Shown here: positions 1-8,928 of the stretch, piece by piece
Numbering within the stretch: the first letter of the stretch is position 1
How the letters are laid out: each line of letters starts with the position of its first letter
DNA from: an uncultured Armatimonadota bacterium
GTDB taxonomy: Bacteria; Armatimonadota; Fimbriimonadia; Fimbriimonadales; Fimbriimonadaceae
Length of the DNA stretch: 64,000 nt
Assembly (NCBI GenBank): GCA_903904815.1
Contig: CAIVDU010000047.1
Span: 1 to 64,000 of the forward strand
Direction: 5' to 3'
Notes under the pieces: generated by a model
Seen by the model: the letters and a program-made list of their open reading frames with translations, nothing else
Told to the model about the DNA's origin: nothing
Database searches by the model: none
Program-made: the position numbers and the translations under genes

Positions 1-93
1 GTCAGCTTCATGGACTTCGACCTCGGCTACATCGACTTGGAGACAGGCAGTCTCCAAAAACTAGACAACCCGTTTGTCAGCTCGAAGTTGTAA
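1..93 (+). CDS. C-terminal end of IS481-like transposase (partial)
   Basis: Only the last 30 residues are present, ending in TAA at 91-93. The tail has the pattern SFMDFDLGYIDLETG followed by a DNPF motif, which I recognise from the C-terminus of IS481-type transposases with an RNase H-like integrase core. The catalytic DDE residues lie outside the window, so activity cannot be judged. The stop codon falls inside the first copy of the terminal repeat, so coding sequence and element end overlap. I am fairly sure of the family and cannot judge whether the copy is intact. Confidence 0.6.
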   Translation, partial: VSFMDFDLGYIDLETGSLQKLDNPFVSSKL

Positions 94-131
94 CCTATGT
101 GTCCGGAACGTTTTGTAACCTATGTGTCCGG
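88..131. repeat. Two direct copies of a 19-bp IS-end repeat
   Basis: ttgtaacctatgtgtccgg occurs at 88-106 and again at 113-131, a 25-bp period. Tandem transposase-binding sites at the IS end are the likely role. The bases after the second copy (gtccggtatggac) also form a short inverted repeat. Confidence 0.7.
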
Positions 132-261
132 TATGGACACCGTCGTCGCAATTTTCCTTCGTAAGAATTTTTAACCGCCAACAGCTAACCGCTCACCACC
201 AATCCCCTGGGACGGCCCTTCATCCCTCCAGACTTCAGCCGCCCCGTACGAAGACCTGCAG

Positions 262-2001
262 CTAGGCTGCGTGTAGGAACACTTCGTTCCGCTCTCGTGC
301 GTAGGTCGCATCCAAGAACACCACTCGTCGAGCCTCTGCGAGGCTGGTGAGCCCCTTGGACACCAACTCGAGCGCTGCGTGTTGCATGGGAACATAGCCG
401 TAGCGCATCGATTCGGTCCGAATCTCCTCGATGGAACCCTTCGCCGCCATGACTTTCGCGACCGGTGGTGGAATGGAAAGGATTTCGTGGATCGCCGTTC
501 GCCCCTTGTAGCCCGTCATGGAACACGCTGGACAACCCCCCGGCGTCGACACGTGCGTCAGGCTCACGCCATAGGCTTCCAGGAGCGCGCGCTCTTCGTG
601 CGTTGCCAGCCGCTCCACCTTACACAGCGGGCAAAGCTTTCGAACCAGTCTCTGAGCCATGACGCCGATCAAGGACGTGCTCAGCAGGAACGGATCGATA
701 TGCATGTCGAGCAGTCGCGGGATAGCGCTCGGAGCGTCGTTACAGTGCAACGTGCTCAAAACCATGTGTCCCGTCAAAGCCGCGCGGACCGCCGTTTCTG
801 CCGTCTCCGCGTCTCGAATCTCTCCCACCAGGACGATGTCCGGATCCTGTCTCAAAATTGCCCTGAGCTGGCGAGCAAACGTCAAGCCGACCTTCTCAAA
901 CACTTGAGACTGGTTTACGCCATCGACTTCGTACTCGATGGGATCTTCGCAGGTCATCACGTTGTTGGAGGATCGTCTTAGCTCCGCAAGAGCCGCGTAC
1001 AGGGTTGTCGTCTTTCCGCTTCCCGTAGGACCCGTCACAAGGAACATGCCGTAAGGTTTGCTCACTAGATTTCGGAACTGATCAAGATTCGATCCGGTAA
1101 AGCCGATCTCGTCCAACGACTTCAGGCCGTGCGACTTATCGAGAACTCGGAGAACGATTCGCTGACCGTGGTGGTTCGGCAGAACCGAGACACGAAGGTC
1201 CACATTACGACCATCGATCACGACGGCCACGCGTCCATCCTGGGGAACGCGAAATTCGACGATGTCCAACTCGGACATGATCTTGATTCGCGTCGTAAAC
1301 ATCGGCATCAAACTGATGGGGAATTCCCGCATCTTTCGCAGTTCGCCATCGATTCGGAACCGGACGTCCACTCGGTCCGCGCGAGGCTCAACATGGATGT
1401 CGCTGGCGCCTTCACGGATGGCATCCGTGAGCATCTGGTTCACCAGTCCAACCACGGGTCGGGTATCCACTTCCGTGATCTCATTCGTATGAGGTCGCGC
1501 CTTGGGGTCGATGCGGAAGTCCTTTAGCGCCTGGTCGACGAGTTCATTGGTCGTCTGGCTCGCCTTCGTCACGCTGAAGACGTCTTCAATCGCTCTCAGG
1601 AGCCGATCGCCCTCGCACAGGACCGCCTCAATGCGCATGCCCGTTACATTCCGAGCCAAGTCGATGGCGTCGAGGTTGTGCGGATCCACCATGCCGAGCA
1701 ATAGCAGGTCGCCTCGAATCGCGACGGGCAAAACTTGGTGTTGCTGGCAAGCCTTTTTGGGAAGGCGCTTGGCCACCGCTGGATCTGCCGGGTTCTCCTC
1801 GAGACGCCACGGCCAAACGCCATACTGGGCAGCCAGGGCATTCAGCAGAAGATCCTCAGTGAGGTAACCCAACCGAATGAGCACCTTACCCAATGGCTCG
1901 GCCCGCTCTTTCTGAGCTTCAATCGCCTCGTCGAGCTGAAAGGGTGTGATCAATTTCAGGTTTACGAGGACTTCCCCAAGGCGCTTGCGTTGATTCGACA
2001 T
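262..2001 (-). CDS. pilB: Type IV pilus assembly ATPase PilB (GspE/PulE family)
   Basis: This is a cytoplasmic hexameric ATPase that powers pilus extension. Residues 8-30 and 36-59 form two MshEN-like motifs of the (R)LG...L..Q type, the module that binds cyclic di-GMP in related ATPases. Each motif differs from consensus at one key position (Lys for Gly in the first, Pro for Arg in the second). Walker A GPTGSGKT is at 324-331 and the Walker B region DPDIVLVGEIRD starts at 386. A zinc tetracysteine is formed by C457, C460, C490 and C493. Length (579 aa) is normal. It starts at ATG and ends in TAG. No pilT or pilC is adjacent, so it stands alone or ends an operon to the right. Extension ATPase is preferred over PilT because of the long N-terminus and zinc site. 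Confidence 0.9.
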   Translation of the reverse strand: MSNQRKRLGEVLVNLKLITPFQLDEAIEAQKERAEPLGKVLIRLGYLTEDLLLNALAAQYGVWPWRLEENPADPAVAKRLPKKACQQHQVLPVAIRGDLLLLGMVDPHNLDAIDLARNVTGMRIEAVLCEGDRLLRAIEDVFSVTKASQTTNELVDQALKDFRIDPKARPHTNEITEVDTRPVVGLVNQMLTDAIREGASDIHVEPRADRVDVRFRIDGELRKMREFPISLMPMFTTRIKIMSELDIVEFRVPQDGRVAVVIDGRNVDLRVSVLPNHHGQRIVLRVLDKSHGLKSLDEIGFTGSNLDQFRNLVSKPYGMFLVTGPTGSGKTTTLYAALAELRRSSNNVMTCEDPIEYEVDGVNQSQVFEKVGLTFARQLRAILRQDPDIVLVGEIRDAETAETAVRAALTGHMVLSTLHCNDAPSAIPRLLDMHIDPFLLSTSLIGVMAQRLVRKLCPLCKVERLATHEERALLEAYGVSLTHVSTPGGCPACSMTGYKGRTAIHEILSIPPPVAKVMAAKGSIEEIRTESMRYGYVPMQHAALELVSKGLTSLAEARRVVFLDATYARERNEVFLHAA

Positions 2002-2132
2002 TGTTCCCGATGCGTCGACGTCCGACGCTGATATGATTCTCGGTTGTTTGGATCAAGCGCCCAGCCGCGTGGAATTACTGGAGATCGAAAAAACCGTTTG
2101 TTCTAACTTGGTCGAACAAGATGAGATACCAT

Positions 2133-2256
2133 CAGGGCGATGGTCGACGCCTGAGTGGCGTAGAGGTTTAAAGATGTTGGAGGAGAGCACACTCTGTCGA
2201 TAGTAGCGAGGTCTCAAACCTCTAATCGCCCTGGGGCGCCCACGTCCCAGGGCGAT
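2133..2256 (+). promoter_or_regulatory. Two-state leader RNA controlling the MFS gene (unclassified riboswitch-like element)
   Basis: Three helices can form. P1 pairs 2133-2141 (cagggcgat) with 2225-2233. A hairpin pairs 2147-2151 with 2157-2161. P3 pairs 2162-2169 (agaggttt) with 2216-2223. The 3' strand of P1 can instead pair with an exact second copy of cagggcgat at 2248-2256, giving an 11-bp hairpin (2225-2235 with 2246-2256) followed by TTTT. That hairpin covers the AGGG at 2249-2252, seven bases before the ATG. The two folds are mutually exclusive, so P1 formation should free the ribosome site or block termination. I could not match it to a named riboswitch class. Confidence 0.6.
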
Positions 2257-2259
2257 TTT

Positions 2260-3825
2260 ATGGCCATGGTGCGTCGCTACCGTTGGGTCATCCTGCTCGG
2301 TTTGATCACGGCAGCCATCATGGAGGTGCTTGACACCACCATCGTCAACGTAGCTCTCCCCACAATGGCCGGAAATCTTGGCGCGACCGCCCAAGAAATC
2401 GGGTGGGTCTCGACCGGCTACATTCTGTCAAACGTGGTCGTTCTGCCCATGACCGCGTTTCTGGCGGCCCGGTTCGGGCGGCGGAACTACCTCTCGGCAT
2501 CCATCCTAATCTTTATCGTGGCGTCGTTCTTCTGCGGAACCTCCACGAGTCTGGGGGCGGTCGTCTTCTGGCGTATCGTCCAAGGCGCGGGCGGAGCGGC
2601 TCTTCTTTCTACCGCCCAAGCGACCCTACGTCAGATATTTCCCGCCGAAGAGCAGGGGATCGTCCAAGCGATCTTCCTAATGGGAATCATTGTTGCCCCG
2701 ACTCTTGGACCCACGCTCGGTGGCTTTATCACCGACAACTACACCTGGAACTGGTGCTTCTTTATCAACGTGCCGATCGGCATAGCTTCCTTCTTCCTGG
2801 TCTCAACCTTCCTCCAAGATCCTCCCGGGATGCGACAAGCAAACGCCGTCGTCGACTGGTGGGGTATCGGTCTCCTCGCCGTGGGCCTCGGTTCCCTCCA
2901 GTACATCCTTGAGGAAGGCCAACAGGACGACTGGTTCCAAGACGCAATGATCTGCAAGCTTGCAGTCATCTCTGCCGTGAGCCTCGTGAGCCTCCTTTGG
3001 TGGCAGCTCACCCCGAAGAACGAGCATCCTGTCGTGAACCTAAGGGTGCTGAAAAACCCGTCGCTCTCCTCCGCCATCTTCCTGTTCGTCGCATTGGGCT
3101 TTGGCCTCTATGGCGGGATCTACATTTTCCCGCTCTTCACTCAAAGCATTCTTCGGTTCACCCCAACCGAAACAGGGCTTGCTCTGCTACCGGGTGGCTT
3201 GGCAACCGCATTCAGCGCCATCATCTGCGGTCGACTCCTTAATGGTCCGAAGGCGCTCATCGATCCCCGAATCCTGATCGTCATCGGGATGTCGATATTT
3301 ATTCTTTCGATGTGGCAATTGGGACACCTAACCCCCCAAAGCGGTCAAGACGACACACGAATTGCCCTCATCATCAGAGGTTTCGGACTGGGGTTCCTCT
3401 TCACCCCAATCAATCAGGTCGCCTATGCTTCGCTTAAACCCAGCGAAGCCCAACAGGCATCAGGCCTGATCAACCTGGCCCGACAACTCGGCGGCTCATT
3501 CGGAATCGCCATTCTGGGCACATATTTGACCGAGCACACCGCCTTTCACCGGGCCAACCTCGTATCTCATCTCACGGCCACCAATCCAATTTTCAACCAA
3601 AGATTCCAGGCAACCGTGAACGCCATGACCGCCCGTGGCTACTCCGGTCCCACCGCGCAAAAAGCCGCCTACGGAATCTTCAATCAAATCGTTACCGCCC
3701 AGTCGCTCACCCAGAGCTACGACGACGCATTCCTGTTCATCCTGATTGTTTTTGCCGCAGTCGTTCCCGCTGTTTTCATCCTTCGCCGATCGAAGGCGCC
3801 TCCTGCCTCTCTCGATGCCCACTAA
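2260..3825 (+). CDS. MFS multidrug exporter, DHA2 family (EmrB/QacA type)
   Basis: A 521-residue inner-membrane protein with the hydrophobic pattern and length of 14-helix drug:proton antiporters. The first helix carries the family signature LDTTIVNVALPTMA (about residues 26-40). Motif A-like AARFGRRNYL follows helix 2, and the Pro/Gly-rich GIIVAPTLGPTLGG (motif C) lies near 160. These exporters move drugs or small toxic molecules outward using the proton gradient. The start is the ATG right after the leader hairpin, with AGGG seven bases upstream; ATG 2266 is a second possible start. No EmrA-type adaptor is adjacent. The two-state leader suggests induction by a ligand, perhaps the substrate. 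Confidence 0.85.
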   Translation: MAMVRRYRWVILLGLITAAIMEVLDTTIVNVALPTMAGNLGATAQEIGWVSTGYILSNVVVLPMTAFLAARFGRRNYLSASILIFIVASFFCGTSTSLGAVVFWRIVQGAGGAALLSTAQATLRQIFPAEEQGIVQAIFLMGIIVAPTLGPTLGGFITDNYTWNWCFFINVPIGIASFFLVSTFLQDPPGMRQANAVVDWWGIGLLAVGLGSLQYILEEGQQDDWFQDAMICKLAVISAVSLVSLLWWQLTPKNEHPVVNLRVLKNPSLSSAIFLFVALGFGLYGGIYIFPLFTQSILRFTPTETGLALLPGGLATAFSAIICGRLLNGPKALIDPRILIVIGMSIFILSMWQLGHLTPQSGQDDTRIALIIRGFGLGFLFTPINQVAYASLKPSEAQQASGLINLARQLGGSFGIAILGTYLTEHTAFHRANLVSHLTATNPIFNQRFQATVNAMTARGYSGPTAQKAAYGIFNQIVTAQSLTQSYDDAFLFILIVFAAVVPAVFILRRSKAPPASLDAH

Positions 3826-4241
3826 CGGGGCAGGTCGGGCAAACGGGCCAGGTCAGGTTCTACGAATTCTGCCTTGGCCCTCGGGTCGGCCAATGCGATA
3901 GGAGAGTAGAACAGTCGAAACAGTTTCGAGCACATCAGCTCGGGATGGCGATCGCAGAATTCCTCGGAGGACGGTGGGTAGGCCACGTCGTAGGCATGAA
4001 AAGTCGATTCGACGATACGCAAGAATGCGACGGTGATCGTCTCATGGTAGCCGCTCCGGGGGCCCTCTTCGACCCCGTTTGCCGCGTTCAGCGACTTGAT
4101 CCCTGATCGTAGCTTATCGAGCGCAACTGCGTACGAATAGTTCTTGACGTGAAGATAGGCGATCTGAACATGCGCACGATGGGTCCACTCTGTGCGCGGA
4201 ATCGAGCTCCGTTCAAATCGGGCTAGTAACTTGCAACCCAC
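3822..4241 (-). CDS. Conserved hypothetical protein
   Basis: A 139-residue soluble protein converging on the MFS gene, with the stop codons overlapping by four bases. It has the segment EWTHRAHVQIAYLHV near the N-terminus and GYHETITVAFLRIV in the middle. The paired His residues and the YHETIT block look like a conserved family of unknown function that I have met as 'hypothetical protein'. No signal peptide or membrane segment is seen. I cannot name an activity; the two His and the Glu could be a metal or catalytic site, but that is inference. Confidence 0.6.
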   Translation of the reverse strand: MGCKLLARFERSSIPRTEWTHRAHVQIAYLHVKNYSYAVALDKLRSGIKSLNAANGVEEGPRSGYHETITVAFLRIVESTFHAYDVAYPPSSEEFCDRHPELMCSKLFRLFYSPIALADPRAKAEFVEPDLARLPDLPR

Positions 4242-4464
4242 CTATCGTCAAGACGGCCAGCTTCTTGCCCATCCGACTCAGCATACGGCAAGGCAAATGC
4301 AAATTCAATCTGAACTAGGCCTAACGAAAGGCAGAGCTCGGTTTTAAGGCCCTCGTAGGGGGGCCGCGCGAAAGCCCCGATCATCGACGACCCATATCCG
4401 AACAAACGAAACCCTCAGCGAAGAATCGGAGTCCGAATGATTAAGCACAAAATGCACTTTTATA

Positions 4465-4480
4465 GATACATGCGTGTATC
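4465..4480. promoter_or_regulatory. Inverted repeat gataca-tgcg-tgtatc before the next gene
   Basis: Six-base arms around a four-base centre lie just upstream of the GAAGGGG ribosome site of the gene starting at 4497. It may be an operator or a small mRNA hairpin. No regulator gene is adjacent. Confidence 0.3.
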
Positions 4481-4496
4481 AGCGAAGGGGACTGAC

Positions 4497-5696
4497 ATGA
4501 TCCAAAGAAAAAGCCGAACCCGTATTTTCAAAGCCTTGTGCACCATAGGAGTGATGGGGCTGGTCCTCCCCGCAATCGCGTCGCCCCTTAACCCATCCTC
4601 TCAGCGTCCGCAAAACAACGCGCCTCAACGGAACAACCCGAGCCAGAATAGCCCCCGACAAAGTAGTCCCAGGCAAAATACGCAGAGGCAGGCGCCCCAA
4701 CAATCGCCCCCCGTCCATGCCCGTCGAGAAGTCGTGCGAACCCCAAATTACGTGCCTCGCGGCAATCCTCAGCAGACGCAGATGCCACGCCAAACAAATC
4801 CTGGACAACAAAGCCCGCCAGTCAGGACGCGACCGCCCATCTCGAACCCTAGGTGGCCCCTAAATCAAGGGCAGAACAATCCACCGATCATCCAGCGCCA
4901 ACCGACATCTCGCCCACAGGTGTTTCCCGGTGGTGGAGGTAGACCTGGTGTCCAGGCCAATCCCGATGTCCGCAACCAACGCCAATTCACGAGAACTCCT
5001 CAGGGACGTCACTACGATAACGGCCTCCAACTAAGAAAGGGGTTCCAAGTCACGGCGGCCTGGCAACGGCCCTACTTCCCACACGGTCATGCCCACTATC
5101 CGTATTACCGCCCCTCGTACATGCAGGGCTCCGTGTACATCTCGCCCTACGCGTTCTTCTTCGGGGTCAATGCTCCGTTTTTAGACCCGTCACATTGCAG
5201 CGAGTACCGACCTTCAATTGAGTTCATTGACGCCCCGGTCTACCAAGGCGTGAACTGCATTGGATTCGAGGATGAGCACTACGAGAACTACCTTTCGAGA
5301 GGCGACCTCGAAAGCTCTGAGCCTGGACTCAACAATGCGATCAACGAGCTCTCGGAGACGTTTCAGGGCGGAAACATCGACTCATTAATAACCTTGATCG
5401 ACCCGAACGTTTCGATCGCGGTGTACCTACGAGGCGCCTATAGCTACTCGATGCCATCGAGCGACTACGTTGATCTGACACGAGACGCTATCCAGTCGAC
5501 TCAGAACGTCCAACTGAACATTACCGACCTGCATCAGCGCGCCCCTGGCGTATTCAGCGTATCGGGGACCGAAACCTACACCGCTCTCAACGGAGCCTAC
5601 CGAAAGGTCTATATGAGCTTCGTGCTCCAAGACTTCGGAGGACAATGGACGCTCACCCAAGTTGGGACCGCCCCAGATCGCATTCAGAACTGGTAA
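4497..5696 (+). CDS. Secreted Pro/Gln/Asn-rich protein with C-terminal NTF2/SnoaL-like domain
   Basis: I chose ATG 4497 over the upstream in-frame ATG 4437 because GAAGGGG sits six bases before it and it begins a clean signal peptide (MIQRKSRTR, then a hydrophobic stretch ending AIA-SP). Residues about 35-180 are low-complexity, rich in Pro, Gln, Asn and Arg, and probably disordered. Residues about 180-270 are Tyr/Pro/His-rich. The last 120 residues look like an NTF2-like (SnoaL-type) fold, with a helical start LNNAINELSETF, a 'limited-resource' loop IDSLITLIDPNVSI and a final strand QWTLTQVGTA. The function is unknown. The protein is probably envelope-located. Confidence 0.6.
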   Translation: MIQRKSRTRIFKALCTIGVMGLVLPAIASPLNPSSQRPQNNAPQRNNPSQNSPRQSSPRQNTQRQAPQQSPPVHARREVVRTPNYVPRGNPQQTQMPRQTNPGQQSPPVRTRPPISNPRWPLNQGQNNPPIIQRQPTSRPQVFPGGGGRPGVQANPDVRNQRQFTRTPQGRHYDNGLQLRKGFQVTAAWQRPYFPHGHAHYPYYRPSYMQGSVYISPYAFFFGVNAPFLDPSHCSEYRPSIEFIDAPVYQGVNCIGFEDEHYENYLSRGDLESSEPGLNNAINELSETFQGGNIDSLITLIDPNVSIAVYLRGAYSYSMPSSDYVDLTRDAIQSTQNVQLNITDLHQRAPGVFSVSGTETYTALNGAYRKVYMSFVLQDFGGQWTLTQVGTAPDRIQNW

Positions 5697-5730
5697 GCGC
5701 ATCCACTCGAGCGAGCAGCTAGAGTCACCC

Positions 5731-8517
5731 TCACGCCCAACTCAGCGTGAGGGTAGCTCCGGCGGCCAAGGTCTGCGGCGCTGTCAACTGAATCGTTGCA
5801 AACGTACCGTCACTTTGCTCCGTGCTCGGAACCACCTTGCCGCCGAGCCGGACCTTAACTGACTCTCCAAATCGGCGGACATTTAATCTGTCCAAAGAAA
5901 GCGCGCCTTCGCGACACTCTAAGTCGAGGCGCTTGCCTCGTTGCGACAACACACCGTAGCCTCCCGGAACGAACCATGGGGCGACCAATGCGTCCACTTT
6001 CGGGTCGATCGTGATCGAAGAGTTGGGAACATCTAGGCGAAGCCCGGTCAGTGCCAGCAGTGTAGTCCAACTGGACATCGCCCGGAAGTAGTGATCGCCA
6101 CACTCCACATGGTTCCAGCGTCGACCGGACCGGACATACCGCTGATGGACGGAACGAATCACCTCCAGCCCCTGCTCCACCATTCCCGACTCGATCATGA
6201 GAGCCGCGTTCGCGTACTCGATCCCAGTCCAGTTGCCGGCGGCTTGAAGGTTCTGGTGGGTGCGGAAGTGCTTCTGCTTCCCCTCCGGATAGGTCGCATT
6301 TCGGAGACCATGCTCGGCATCGAAGTTGTGGGAATAGATCGACTTGAGGGCAGTCTGAATGTGGCCCGCCGGAACGGAATGGGGCAAGCCCATCATGCCC
6401 GTGTACCACTCTCCACTCAGCTGATCGCTCATGCAGCACTCGTCCACCCCGTTTGAGCTGACCCAAAGGTTGAAGTATTCGCCATTCCACAGCCGGCTTA
6501 GGAAGCTCTTGCTTGCCGCCAGGTGCAACGCTTCCCACTCGGCTGCCTGACTTGACTCGCCCAGGTCGTGAGCGAGTCGAATCGCTGCCACCAAGGCTCC
6601 GAGCCAAAGGCTGCAGATGTACGCAGGCGACCCTTCAAGATCCCACTGATCGTAGGTATTTCTCCGCGTGCCGCTGTCCGGAATCCCATCGCCATCCGAA
6701 TCCAGCTTTTGGGTGTTCTTCATCGCCCGGATGACCTGAGGCCAGTTGTCCCGGGCAAACTGCCTGTCGCCTGTCCAGAGGTAGTCCCGACAAACCATCA
6801 TCACGTACTGAGGGTTCATGTCGACGCGATCAAAACCATTGTCCACGTGCAGTAGGTCCGGCGAGAAGAAGTGGGGAATCCTGCCATCGCTTCGTTGATA
6901 GGACGCCCCCATCTTGACCTGTTGCATTTGGAGTTCCGGGAATAGCGCGATGATTGGGAACGAGCCTTGGTACGTGATATCGGTCGTGTGCAATCCGCAA
7001 CACCCAAGACCCTCCCAAATCGCGAACCGACCATCTTTGCACCACCAACTTGACTTGATCAGCGTGCTCAACTGGGCGCCCCAAGAGAACGCCACCGCTG
7101 GCTCCAAATTCGTGCTCAGCATCGTCTGGGCAAAGTTGACGGTTTGAGCTCGATGCGCGCTGTGATGCTCTACGAGGAATCGATTGACTTCGAGAGCGCC
7201 GTTGAACCAATGCTCATACTGGTGTCCGAGGTTTGGCCCCAACGCGCTGAAGTGGTTTGGAAAAAACCAGGACAGCACGAATCGAACTTCCTTCTCCTCC
7301 CCTGGGCCAAGGTAAATCTTCGACGCAAGGGCGGTATCTCCCCAACTTGAGTGGTCTCGGTGTTCACCACTGAATCGATTGAGTCGGTCGCGACACTCCT
7401 TCGCCAGATTAACTAACCCATCGTGGGTCTCCAGAAGACTAGGCTCGATCAGCCGAATCCGACCGATAAATTCATGGAAGAATGCGTCCGTCTCAAGTCG
7501 CCGCACCAACTCCTTCAGGTCTGGCAACGACACGGCGTTTAGATCTGCGTCGGAAACCCCGAGCAGAAGATCATCGAGTGAGGTAGACGCCGACAAAGAC
7601 GGGAGGGCCCCATCGCGATAGAATGCGTGTAGGTAGGAGAAGTGGGCAGAGCCATATCCTCGTGAGCCACCCCATTCGCCGTTCCCCAAATACTGGCGAT
7701 AGGTTCCGGCAATGTGACTCGCCTGTCCCCCAGTCACGGACAGGGCCATGCTGCCATGACAGGATTTCCTGCCTTCCGTCGCTAGAGTCCCTAAAGAGAT
7801 AGTCGTAGTGCTGGAATCAGAGTGAACTAAGTTTCTTAACTCTCTTCGTGAAGCGCCAATCGCCAACGGGTTTTGAAGGGCTCCCATCAGCGAGACTTCA
7901 GTTGGGAGTGAACTCGTGTTGTGGACCTTGAATGCAACCGTAAACCCAGGCGTACCGCTCGTGCGTGCATCGCCGGGGACGATGGGCGCAAACGCGACCC
8001 CGGTGACCTGAACCGGCAGGCTGTCATCGAAGTACCCTAGGGTCGCAAACGGGAACTTGCCATCGAACTCGATTCCCTGCACCGGCATCGCATAGGCGAC
8101 CGAATAGAGGTCGTTCTGGTCCTCACGGATGCCGAGTCGTCGAAGTTGGGGCGTCTTCCCCTTCTGTTCGCTGCGAAGGAAGAACTGAAGCCCTTCCGCG
8201 CCGACTTCGGGAGAGGGTCCGCTTTCCGAGCTAGGCTGCTCGGGCGACCACGCCCCCATGTTGAAGATCAGCCAATCCGCGAAGTAGCCATCGGGCCGGA
8301 TCTCAATCGACCCTGCGCCAATTCCACCCAACGGGATGCCGCTCGGACTCTCAACAGTGGCCTTGAACGACGTTCCCTGCGTACCTTTCCCGCTCAGTTT
8401 TGGAGCCGCCGGATACGTACCCGCCTCAGCGAGGACTTCCCCCGCCATCAAGGCACTCCCGACCGTCGTGTAAGTGGCCCCTTTGAGGAAGCTTCGCCGA
8501 TTAATCCGCTCTGACAT
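5731..8517 (-). CDS. GH116-family glucosidase/glucosylceramidase, Tat-exported
   Basis: A 928-residue protein related to non-lysosomal glucosylceramidase (GBA2) and bacterial GH116 beta-glucosidases, which hydrolyse beta-glucosides with retention. The N-terminus has a twin-arginine signal (NRRSFLKG), so it is exported folded. The family opening GIPLGGIGAGSIEIRPDG lies near residue 60. The block FAIWEGLGCCGLHTTDITY matches the GBA2 region FAYLEG containing the nucleophile Glu, and DGDGIPDSGTRRNTYDQWD matches the acid/base Asp region; both assignments are by family memory. It converges on the NTF2-like gene and is followed upstream by a short gene on the same strand. Substrate could be a plant or microbial glucoside or a glycolipid. 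Confidence 0.8.
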   Translation of the reverse strand: MSERINRRSFLKGATYTTVGSALMAGEVLAEAGTYPAAPKLSGKGTQGTSFKATVESPSGIPLGGIGAGSIEIRPDGYFADWLIFNMGAWSPEQPSSESGPSPEVGAEGLQFFLRSEQKGKTPQLRRLGIREDQNDLYSVAYAMPVQGIEFDGKFPFATLGYFDDSLPVQVTGVAFAPIVPGDARTSGTPGFTVAFKVHNTSSLPTEVSLMGALQNPLAIGASRRELRNLVHSDSSTTTISLGTLATEGRKSCHGSMALSVTGGQASHIAGTYRQYLGNGEWGGSRGYGSAHFSYLHAFYRDGALPSLSASTSLDDLLLGVSDADLNAVSLPDLKELVRRLETDAFFHEFIGRIRLIEPSLLETHDGLVNLAKECRDRLNRFSGEHRDHSSWGDTALASKIYLGPGEEKEVRFVLSWFFPNHFSALGPNLGHQYEHWFNGALEVNRFLVEHHSAHRAQTVNFAQTMLSTNLEPAVAFSWGAQLSTLIKSSWWCKDGRFAIWEGLGCCGLHTTDITYQGSFPIIALFPELQMQQVKMGASYQRSDGRIPHFFSPDLLHVDNGFDRVDMNPQYVMMVCRDYLWTGDRQFARDNWPQVIRAMKNTQKLDSDGDGIPDSGTRRNTYDQWDLEGSPAYICSLWLGALVAAIRLAHDLGESSQAAEWEALHLAASKSFLSRLWNGEYFNLWVSSNGVDECCMSDQLSGEWYTGMMGLPHSVPAGHIQTALKSIYSHNFDAEHGLRNATYPEGKQKHFRTHQNLQAAGNWTGIEYANAALMIESGMVEQGLEVIRSVHQRYVRSGRRWNHVECGDHYFRAMSSWTTLLALTGLRLDVPNSSITIDPKVDALVAPWFVPGGYGVLSQRGKRLDLECREGALSLDRLNVRRFGESVKVRLGGKVVPSTEQSDGTFATIQLTAPQTLAAGATLTLSWA

Positions 8518-8547
8518 CGAAGCGGAGTTTACAGCACGAGCGTATGG

Positions 8548-8811
8548 CTAAGCCGGCACGGCCGTGAGCATCACGCTGACCAACTGATCGATCGGCAGAT
8601 ACGTATGACTGGCCCCACTCTCCATTCGGAAGAACACGCCGTCGATGTACAAGGAGACCCCATCCTGAACCTTCTCACTCGCAAAGTTGAACTTTGAGGC
8701 GTTATCGGCAAAGTCGAGCGTGAGACTGAATCCAGGAGGGCTCGAAATCAGATCCTCTTTGACGCAGTTGAGCCGGTGCAGAAGGTGCTTCCAGTGTTCT
8801 GATCTATCCAT
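8548..8811 (-). CDS. Small hypothetical protein
   Basis: An 87-residue soluble protein lying 30 bases upstream of the GH116 gene on the same strand, so the two may be co-transcribed. GAGG lies about six bases before its ATG, supporting the start. The sequence alternates short strands (FSLTLDF, VSLYIDGVFFRM) with a helical N-terminus (WKHLLHRLNCVKEDL). No family recognised. Confidence 0.5.
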   Translation of the reverse strand: MDRSEHWKHLLHRLNCVKEDLISSPPGFSLTLDFADNASKFNFASEKVQDGVSLYIDGVFFRMESGASHTYLPIDQLVSVMLTAVPA

Positions 8812-8928
8812 TTTTAACCTCAGCTATATCGTCGGCCCCGGCAAACAAGTTCTCCAGCAACATCCTGCAAGTCGAGCGATTCTACGGTCCCTCGTCCACC
8901 CCAATCGGATGATATCCTTCGACCACGT

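Larger units (their letters stand above)
1..131 (+). mobile_element. 3' end of an IS481-like insertion sequence
   Basis: The window opens inside a transposase reading frame that stops at 93. It is followed by two copies of a 19-bp repeat containing ATGTGTCCGG. From memory, transposases of this integrase-core group end in a motif like SFMDYDLGYFD and are followed by repeated TGTGTCCGG sequence; both are visible here. The rest of the element lies to the left of the window. Confidence 0.6.

Noticed and set aside
2135-2231. tRNA-like layout in the MFS leader (7-bp end stem, gaggtctcaaacctc arm)
   Set aside because: The T-loop reads TCTCAAA rather than TTCRANY, there is no D-loop GG or anticodon arm, and no CCA follows. 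A regulatory RNA fits better.
2133-2256. Fluoride riboswitch
   Set aside because: GGCGATGG and CGCC resemble its 5' part, but the 3' GAUG...CCUC element needed to close the stem is missing.
3496-3822. 108-residue Gly-rich minus-strand frame inside the MFS gene
   Set aside because: It is an antisense shadow of the exporter.
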